A stretch of DNA of 64,000 nt, taken from Lonicera japonica. Lineage: Eukaryota; Streptophyta; Magnoliopsida; Dipsacales; Caprifoliaceae. How positions within the stretch are numbered: position 1 is the stretch's first letter; the number at the start of each line of letters is the position of its first letter. Made by a program: the position numbers and the translations under genes. The stretch spans positions 1 to 64,000 of the forward strand of contig JAKCWG010000317.1 of NCBI GenBank assembly GCA_021464415.1. The letters are read 5' to 3'. Below, one piece after another: positions 57,289-64,000 of the stretch. Below the pieces are notes generated by a model. The model was not told the DNA's origin. It saw nothing but the letters and a program-made list of their open reading frames with translations, and did no database searches.

Positions 57289-58951
57289 TGTGAGAATCCG
57301 CAAATGCGACCCCCCGGGTCTCGTCCCCGTTCGGTTGGGAGTCTGAAACGTCAGAACGGGTTTCGTCGTTCCATTTGCTGGAGTGTCTCTTTTGATTCAT
57401 ATCAAGTGTCCCTATGTTCTATTTCTAGATGCACAGGAGTTTGTTCAGAGTCGCCAGTACGTTTTACGGGAAAACGAACAAAAATGGTGTTGTAAGAGGA
57501 AAGGCTATAGTTAAGCCTTTCTTTACACATTTGTCTACGAAACCAGGATTCTATAGGGTTCGGAAACTATATTACGGTTTGGGAAGGTGTTAAGCACCCA
57601 TTCCGCCCTTTCAGTCTCTAGTGGTCTTTATATGTTTATTCTATGTTGAAAAACTTAGATGCTTTTACTGATAGCCTACTACTTTCTGAGTGAAAACCCC
57701 AATTTCTGGGAAAAACGGGAAAGGGATAGAAAACCTTTGTGTTCCGAGATCCGTTGTTTCGTTTTGAGAAATGTAAATACAAATAACAAAAGTTGTTTTC
57801 TTTAGAAATGGAGTTTCCTGTATTATTCCTCGGATAATGACGGTTTTTCTCGGGTTTTGACTACTTTTCGTAAAAGTTCGAATCTTATGATGGAACTAAT
57901 TCAATATGGAATTGAAACTCTTGAGGGGAGTTCTACCGGACGTATCACAATCTATGAAACAGATAGGATATACCGGGCTTTTTTAATTCCTAAGTAAGTT
58001 TTACCGGTCCGGGTTTGAAAACAGGATTTTATCCGGATGGTAACGTACTTACTTTTCTGATTTTTGCAAATGATTTTATCAGGGTCTTTTGTTTTGAAAA
58101 TGATAGACTATTTGTAACTTGACAATAAGTTTATTCAAATAAGACGTGGACAAAACAACGGAAATGAAACAAGTACACAGATATTTTAATGTTAGATACT
58201 AGATGAGACTTTCTTTACCTTCCCGACGAGAATAATAATAAGAAAGAAAATATAATCCGGCGGAGAGATTTTCGGCGATAATGATCTTTTCCTTCTTCAG
58301 ATATTTTCGAGAATTCGATTCCAGAGACGGGACACGTCGAGTGTCGGGAATGTATCCGATAATTCTTCAGAAATAAGACGATAATATAGAATACTTGACG
58401 AGATATTAGAAAATCAGATTTTTAACTTAGAATTCTTCAATCCCCAGTTGCTGCCTCGAACCCTTGGGGGGTGTTGGCCTATTTATACTGCTCGGGGAAG
58501 ATTGTCGCGCGACACTTCCCCAAAAAGGGCATATGTCGCGCGATAATGTGTCCAATGTCGTGCGACAAACGGCTGAAGTGATGTTTCTGACAGACTGATG
58601 TGTCAAAGAGTGGATGGTCTGGTGTAGAGAGGGATTGTCGCGCGACATAGTGGGATTGTCGTGCGACAAACGGCTGAAGTGATGTTTCTAACAGACTGAT
58701 GTGTCAGAGAGTGGATGGTTTGGTGCAGAGAGGGATTGTCGCGCGACATAGTGGGATTGTCGCACGACATATCAGTGATTGTCGCGCGACAATGTGATAT
58801 GTTGTGCAACAATCTCTCTTAAAACAGGTTTGTTGGCCAACAAATCCTCTCGGGGTAGTTTCGGGTGTTCGGGTGGGTTCCCGGGCCCAAAAACAGTAGT
58901 TCTCGAAGGTTGTTAGGGTTCTTGCGGGGGTCACGGATCGGGGTGTCTACA
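57289..58951 (-). repeat. gypsy 5' LTR
   Basis: 1,663 bp, matching 39804-41446 closely. It also carries nine palindrome sites and a TATA box. It differs from the partner by a short length change within the palindrome region. Confidence 0.92.
58480..58811 (-). promoter_or_regulatory. LTR promoter with TGTCGCGCGACA array (5' LTR)
   Basis: TATAAATA on the minus strand at 58487-58480. Palindrome sites begin at 58503, 58534, 58556, 58636, 58657, 58737, 58758, 58780 and 58800. Exact copies at 58503, 58636, 58737 and 58780. Steps are 31, 22, 80, 21, 80, 21, 22 and 20 bp. This is the LTR that drives the genomic RNA. Confidence 0.8.
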
Positions 58952-59568
58952 GCCGACGATACCAAATCGTAGGTCACCTTTTCCTTCCTATGAATAAGTG
59001 TGGTGGTTAGATGATCATAGGATTCCGGGAGCGAATTAAGAAGCAAAATTGCCTTGTCCTCATCATCAATCTCGACGTCTAACCCCTGCAAATATGAGAT
59101 TATCTTGTTGAACTCATCGAGATGATCGTTCATGGATGTACCCCTCGAAAATTCATACCGGAATAGATTCTTCTTCAAGTATAGACGATTCTCGATACTA
59201 TTCGTCATATACTGATCCTTGAGCTTCTTCCAAATTACCGAGGCAGATGTTTCACGCATCACATAGTACATCACGTTTGGAGCAAGGTGTAAATGAATTG
59301 TACTACATGCCTGTCTATCGTACTCAGCCCAATCGGCGTCAGACCACTCATCGGGCTTAGCTTTATTCCCTAACAATGCTTTGTGCAAACCTTGTTGGAC
59401 AAGGATGTCGGACATCTGACACTGCCACATCGCAAAATCCGTCTTCTTCCCGTCAAATCTCTCTATATCAAATTTGAGCGTAGCCGTTACCTTAGGAGCA
59501 GACGCCCCCTTCAAAGGTGGTGTATCTACCGCCTTGGCACCCCTTTCCGATGCACCACCAGTAGACAT
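58952..59568 (-). pseudogene. copia gag, N-terminal part
   Basis: Starts at the ATG at 59568, 54 nt inside the 5' LTR edge. It holds the UBN2/retrotran_gag region typical of copia elements (WLCQ-like word MWQCQM, LKDQYM, LLLNSLPESYD). The open frame is interrupted at 58,952 by the gypsy LTR. The lengths on both sides (617 nt here, 3,412 nt beyond one copy of the target duplication) add to a multiple of three, so no frameshift was caused before the insertion. Confidence 0.9.
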
Positions 59569-59606
59569 CTCTAACTATGACACAATTATCCCAAGGAATA
59601 AACCTT

Positions 59607-59618
59607 CCTCTGATACCA
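59607..59618 (-). other. copia primer-binding site
   Basis: TGGTATCAGAGG on the minus strand, three bases from the LTR edge, complementary to the 3' end of initiator tRNA-Met. Confidence 0.85.
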
Positions 59619-59621
59619 AAT

Positions 59622-60141
59622 TGTTGGACTAAGATACCGCTATAACAAGCCTTAGCACAAGCGTAGGATCGGCCGGACAATTATGTGTACAATAATTATA
59701 GAAACAAGCACTAATGGTATTCAAGTAATATGATAAGCAAGAGATGAAAGAAGAAAACAACTAACCAAGCACACAAGCAATTAGGTGGTTTCGGCAAAAC
59801 CGCCACTAATCCACCGGGTGATAGCTATTATTGATGAGACCAATTCTGAGTACAACGCACAAAACAAACCCTAGCCACCAATTAGAGCTCTCAATATTAT
59901 CTCTCAAATATACTCTCTAATCTAGCTAGTAAACAATATAGCACAACTCATCAATAAACCCTATGACAGGGGGTCTATTTATAGAGTATAAATCCTATGG
60001 TTTAGGATTGTACAAAGCCAAATCCTACTACAAATTGGATAATACAAATCCAATTAGGATTTGGACAATACAAAGCCAATTAAGAATTGGACAATATAAA
60101 ACCTAATAGAAATAGAATTCCTATACAGAGCCAAATCTTCA
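59622..60141 (-). repeat. copia 5' LTR
   Basis: Same ends as the partner at 35751-36270. A TATAAATA box lies on the minus strand at 59983-59976. Followed by target duplication TCAAC. Confidence 0.93.
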
Positions 60142-60233
60142 TCAACCGCACCTAGAAACATAAAAATATATGGAATAATAATTAATTTATCAAATCATTA
60201 CTTTACCAAGAAACAAACATCATATAAAATAAA

Positions 60234-62376
60234 TTATGTACCTTCCAAGTCGTTCCATAACCAATCTTGTGCACACATTAATGCCTCAAGAACAGGAGCA
60301 CTAAGTCGACTACGATGCGCACTCACCACTCTACCACTCGTACTAAAAGCAGATTCGGAAGCCACTGTCGATACTGGGATAGCCAAAATGTCATGCGCAA
60401 TTAACTGCAACGTAGGATATCTAACCCCATTTGCTTTCCACCAATTTAGAATATCAAAGTCTTGTGTGCGTGGAAATATATTTTCCTCCAAGTAATGATC
60501 CAACTCCGACTTTACACTCACACGTCCAACCATACCACTAACAATTTGATCATACTCGGAAAAGATATCAACATTCCAATCTCCACCCACACTCCCTGAA
60601 GTAGAATCACCTAGAGATGTAATGCCACTTACACCACTTCCACTTACTTCATTATTACTATCCTTCAACTTTGCTTGGTATTCGTTAAGTAATTGATAAC
60701 AAGCTACCCGAATATTTTCTATTTGAGAAAGGGCCTCCACACCATATATTTTATGAAGTACGTGTTCTAGGAAAGTCATCTTATAACGTGGGTCTAATAC
60801 AATTGCTATTCCGGAAACTAGATTACACTCACTCCAATATTTATCAAACTTCTCCATCTTACTTGATGCCATATTCCTAATCACTTCATTCTCCGAAATC
60901 CCCCAACTTCTTAAAGCCAATTTTATCTCGCAAATTTTAGGAAACAAACAATTTGCAGTCGAAAATTTAGTTTTAGAAAAACATTCAGTCACTTGGAAAA
61001 ACAATTTCAGTCTCCCACATATATCTTTTGCTATGTTCCATTCTCCTTCCGAAGGTAAAGATATATAATGTCTCTCACGTTGTCTCAAACGCGGAAACAC
61101 ATCCTTGTAGCAAATTGCTGTTTCAAGCATTAAGTATGTGGAATTCCATCTCGTTTTACAATCAAGAGCCAATTTTTTAGTACAAGCAATTTTTAATTGA
61201 CGAGCAGCTTCTTCAAACTTTTCTTCTCTACTTTGTGTAGCTGTCCAATAAGCCACACTATCACGTATTTTTCCAATCGACACTTTAATCACTTCCAAAC
61301 CATCTTGAACTATCAGATTCAATATATGTGCAGCACAACGCATATGAAACAACTTTCCCTCCAAAATAAGGGAACCACTAACAACGAATTTATCGGATAA
61401 AATACCAATCAAAGCATCATTGGTAGAACAATTATCTACTGTTATAGTGGACACTTTCCTATCCAAATTCCAATATAACAAGCAATTCATAAGAACATCA
61501 CAAAGAATGTCTTTTGTGTGTGGAGAAGGTACATAAACAAACCTATAAAATAATGAATTTAAATAAAAACTAATTACAATACACCAAGATAATATATCAA
61601 AATAAAAACTAATTATAAGATAAAATTTATATTAAGTTAAATAAAAGAAAGCAGTATAAAAAGAGTTACCCGATAATTGTACTCCGCAAGCACCAAGATC
61701 GATCAAGAAAGTGTGCCGTGATAGCCATATAACCCCTCTTTTGCTTAGATGACCACATATCCGTCGTGATGGCAACTCGACTTGAAAGCTTGTCAAACAT
61801 TGTGTAAGCTTTTGTTTTCTCCTCACGAAAAATCTTCAAAATATCACTTTTGATTGTGTTCCGAGAAACCATTTTGAAAAGTGGTTGAAGACTACCAACA
61901 AACTTCCTAAACCCAACATGATCGACAATGCTTAACGGATACTCATGTAAAACAATTGCATTAGCCAATTCCCTCCTAGATATTTCTTGATCAAAAGTGT
62001 AATTACCAAGCTTCATTTTTCCATCCACGCTCTTACTAGTTGCTATTTGCAATTGATCACGAATATCAACACTCCTACGTTTTTTACACATTTGAGAATG
62101 ACTTTTCAAAGTGCTTGTCCCATTTTTAGGGTCCGCTTTAAGTTTCGTTTTGCAATAATGACATATCACCATTTTGCATCCATTTTCCTCAACCTGTTCG
62201 TAATCATTCCACCCCTTAGAATACACTTTTCCTAGCTTTCTTTTCTTAGGAGAAATTTGTGTTGCTTGACTAGGTTCACTAGGATTAGTCTCGGCATTTG
62301 AAGTTGGCGTAGGTGTAGAATTGGACGGTGTTGCTGTTGCAGATATAATGTTCTCATCTTGAATAGATTAATTCAT
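60234..62376 (-). pseudogene. hAT transposase, two exons, one early nonsense codon
   Basis: Exon 1 62376-61670 and exon 2 61542-60234 (GT-AG intron) join to 672 codons. The only visible break is a TAA at codon 3. N-terminal nuclear-localisation word PKKRKLGK (about residues 43-50). BED zinc finger C72-C75-H93-C97. RNase H-fold residues D206 (TTDMW) and D272 (VDNCS), with the C305-H308 motif (RCAAH). C-terminal hAT dimerisation domain at residues 619-671 (SESAFSTSGRVVSAHRSRL). The protein cuts and pastes hAT elements by binding the terminal and subterminal repeats. If the start lies elsewhere or the stop is bypassed, the gene may still be active; otherwise it is a young pseudogene. Confidence 0.9.
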
Positions 62377-63694
62377 AATGGACCTAAAATAAAAAACAAT
62401 ATTAACATCAACATCAATGCCATTGTGTGTATGAGAGAGAGAAAGAAGAGAGACTACTCAAGTGCTTAAAGAGATACCACAGGTGCAAAAGTAAATCACT
62501 CTCAACTAATTTACTACATCATGACTTGTGCGAACACATAAAAGCACCAATTCAGTAACAAATTTTATCTCCCTTAGCAAGGGGAATAGTTTAGCATGTG
62601 GACTACGATAGAACTTCAGTATCACACATGGAGTATCTCAAAGAGAAAAGATGGGTACATTTAAACCCTCTTAGGCTATGCAATTCTGGAACTTAAATTG
62701 CTAGATGCTCACCACCACCCATAATTGCCCTCACATGCATGTAGGCGAGCACGTACATACTCGCACATACATTCTCAATATTTACTGCATTGACTTTTTA
62801 ATACTTGTTATTTTATGTTCAAACTTCCAATTAGTAAATAAAACCATTAAAGGTCAACAATCATTCTGTGGGTTCATATCCAGCTAGTCCTGAGATGGTG
62901 TTCCTAACCATGTTGCAATGATATTGGATTCTCTTATACATGTAAACAGCAAAAGAGTCCTCAACCAACTTCCCGGTAGATAGATACAAAAGAATAAATT
63001 GCCTTAATATCTAGATCGATCCATTGCATTTGGAGGTATATGATGACCTGAAGATATTCACAGTAACCCACTTTCAAGATGAATCAAAGAGGACAAGTGA
63101 TCAAAGCTTCGCAATCACTTTTTTTCTTTAATATAATTTTCAAATGTTGGATGGAAGTTTAAAATTTAGGTTTAAAGATCCATGACAAGAAAATAAAACA
63201 GGGGTAAAAACAAGCACTCTAGCTTTGTATCCTCGTAGCATTTTATTTACACATATTCAGAGAGACCTAATTGATTACAAATCAGGGCATTCCCACCGCC
63301 AGATCAAGCAGTGCTATGAATGAAAGAGCTATTGTCAATGAAAGAGCTGGGAATGGTGATGATACATAGAAATACAAAGCTTTACTGTTCTTCAATTTAC
63401 ATTAAAGGTTTTCCTCATTGGAAATCATTTTTTATTTATTAGATTATTATGTATCTATCGTGCATCAGATAAATAAGGGATTTTAAGGTTTAGTTTTCTT
63501 TTAAATGGTGAAGATTCATTAAAGTCAAATCAAACAATTCGGTGGATTCAAGAAGACAAATCTCACCTCAACTAACAGAGTAGCAGGAAGCCGACTGCTC
63601 ACTGCCGAGGGGAAGACTGGTAGTGCGCTACTGCGCTGGAATTTTGGTGCTTGCCTGCCTGGTGCATGGTCTGTGGTGGCTTAGAAAGAGAGAG

Positions 63695-63729
<35 letters not shown>

Positions 63730-63913
63730 CGATGTGGGGGGAAGGGGGAGACAGGAGATGCGGAGATGGAGAAGGCGACTGGCGAAGGACAAGGAGCGGC
63801 GGCTTGCCTTAGAGAAAGAGGGAAAAGCGGGGAGTTTAGGGTTAAGATTTTAATATAAGTATATATATTTTTTATATAAAATAATATTTTTATATTTTAT
63901 ATATATATATATA
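62377..63913 (-). other. hAT 5' region (promoter, possible UTR intron)
   Basis: AT-rich non-coding sequence upstream of the transposase. AG at 62384-62383 after a T-rich tract could be a 5'-UTR intron acceptor. A GA microsatellite lies at about 63,686-63,723. The ORF at 63623-63853 covers this repeat and is unsupported. Confidence 0.5.
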
Positions 63914-64000
63914 TTCGGGGCGGTTCGGTTCGGGGCGGTTTTTAGGAAGAAAAAACCGAAACCGAAACCGAACCCGCATCGGTTTTTTTTTTAAAAACCC
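63914..64000. repeat. hAT right subterminal repeats (end off-window)
   Basis: Repeated GGGGCGGTTCGGTT and CCGAAACCGAAACCG words mirror those at 35060-35265. The true terminus is just beyond the window. Confidence 0.75.

Larger units (their letters stand above)
39804..58951 (-). mobile_element. Ty3/gypsy Tat-lineage retrotransposon with two antisense genes
   Basis: Left LTR 39804-41446 and right LTR 57289-58951 are nearly identical over most of their length. In sequence orientation they begin TGTGAGAATCC and end GGTGTCTACA (TCTATA in the left copy). Flanks are GTCGA (39799-39803) and GCCGA (58952-58956), a target duplication with one change. On the minus strand the order is PBS, gag with G-patch, protease, RT, RNase H, a second archaeal-type RNase H, integrase. 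The dual RNase H is the hallmark of the Tat lineage. Between pol and the 3' LTR, 8 kb hold two genes on the plus strand. Confidence 0.93.
35751..60141 (-). mobile_element. Ty1/copia retrotransposon, split by a gypsy element
   Basis: Two 520-bp LTRs (35751-36270 and 59622-60141) differ at about 10 positions by eye. They are flanked by a perfect TCAAC duplication (35746-35750 and 60142-60146). The primer site TGGTATCAGAGG (minus strand, 59618-59607) matches initiator tRNA-Met. The minus-strand gag-pol is interrupted in gag by the Ty3/gypsy element at 39804-58951. Domain order GAG-PR-INT-RT-RH and the sequence style suggest the Tork/Tnt1-like group, with moderate certainty. Confidence 0.95.
35045..64000 (-). 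mobile_element. Autonomous-type hAT transposon, interrupted; right end off-window
   Basis: The left end begins TAGGAATGGCAACGGGGC and is followed by a subterminal block (35060-35265) of repeated GGGCGGTT/AACCGAACC words. The same words occur at 63,914-64,000 near the other end, and a hAT transposase lies at 60,234-62,376 on the minus strand. Without the copia insertion (24.4 kb) the element would be about 4.6 kb, normal for an autonomous hAT. The right terminus and 8-bp target duplication fall outside the window. Confidence 0.85.

Noticed and set aside
63623..63853. 76-codon ORF rich in Arg and Glu
   Set aside because: It is a translated GA microsatellite in the hAT 5' region.

Overview
This window is nuclear DNA from a flowering plant, most likely a eudicot. 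It is AT-rich and intron-bearing and is dominated by transposable elements. Evidence for a plant nucleus: a spliced TPR co-chaperone gene of the Arabidopsis TPR8 type, plant Ty1/copia and Ty3/gypsy (Tat-lineage) retrotransposons with tRNA primer sites, TRIMs, L1-type LINE tails, hAT and Mutator-like elements, and an endogenous caulimovirid. No tRNA, rRNA, CRISPR or bacterial-type features were seen. The species cannot be named from this.

Layout. 1-8.6 kb is AT-rich intergenic DNA with a tandem TRIM array (768-1571), a duplicated segment (243-598 and 2531-3144) whose second copy carries a foldback insertion, and other old repeats. 8,770-26,645 (minus) is the one ordinary host gene: ten exons joining into an intact 441-codon reading frame for a TPR8/SGT-type Hsp70/Hsp90 co-chaperone. 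All five carboxylate-clamp residues are present. Its introns hold at least five LINE insertions with target-site duplications, a TRIM with identical LTRs nested in one of them, and several DNA transposons.

From about 28.3 kb onward the window is one stack of nested insertions. A decayed endogenous pararetrovirus (about 28.3-35.04 kb) contains a 1.29-kb Mutator-like element (31,576-32,861) and is cut in its RNase H region by an autonomous-type hAT transposon that starts at 35,045 and runs past the window end. The hAT carries a 24.4-kb Ty1/copia element (35,751-60,141, 520-bp LTRs, TSD TCAAC). The copia is interrupted in gag by a 19.1-kb Ty3/gypsy Tat element (39,804-58,951, LTRs of about 1.65 kb). 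The age order is therefore pararetrovirus, then hAT, then copia, then gypsy.

The Tat element is the most unusual object. Its gag-pro-pol with dual RNase H runs on the minus strand. Between pol and the 3' LTR it carries two extra genes on the opposite strand: an intron-containing plant-mobile-domain (aminotransferase-like) gene (43,291-47,705) and a DUF7745-like gene (48,167-49,423). A 12-bp palindrome, TGTCGCGCGACA, lies in arrays just upstream of the TATA boxes of the LTR promoter and of both antisense-gene promoters. Many of its centres are about 21 or about 31 bp apart, that is two or three helical turns. This looks like a shared operator linking three promoters of one retrotransposon and is the best candidate here for an undescribed regulatory system.
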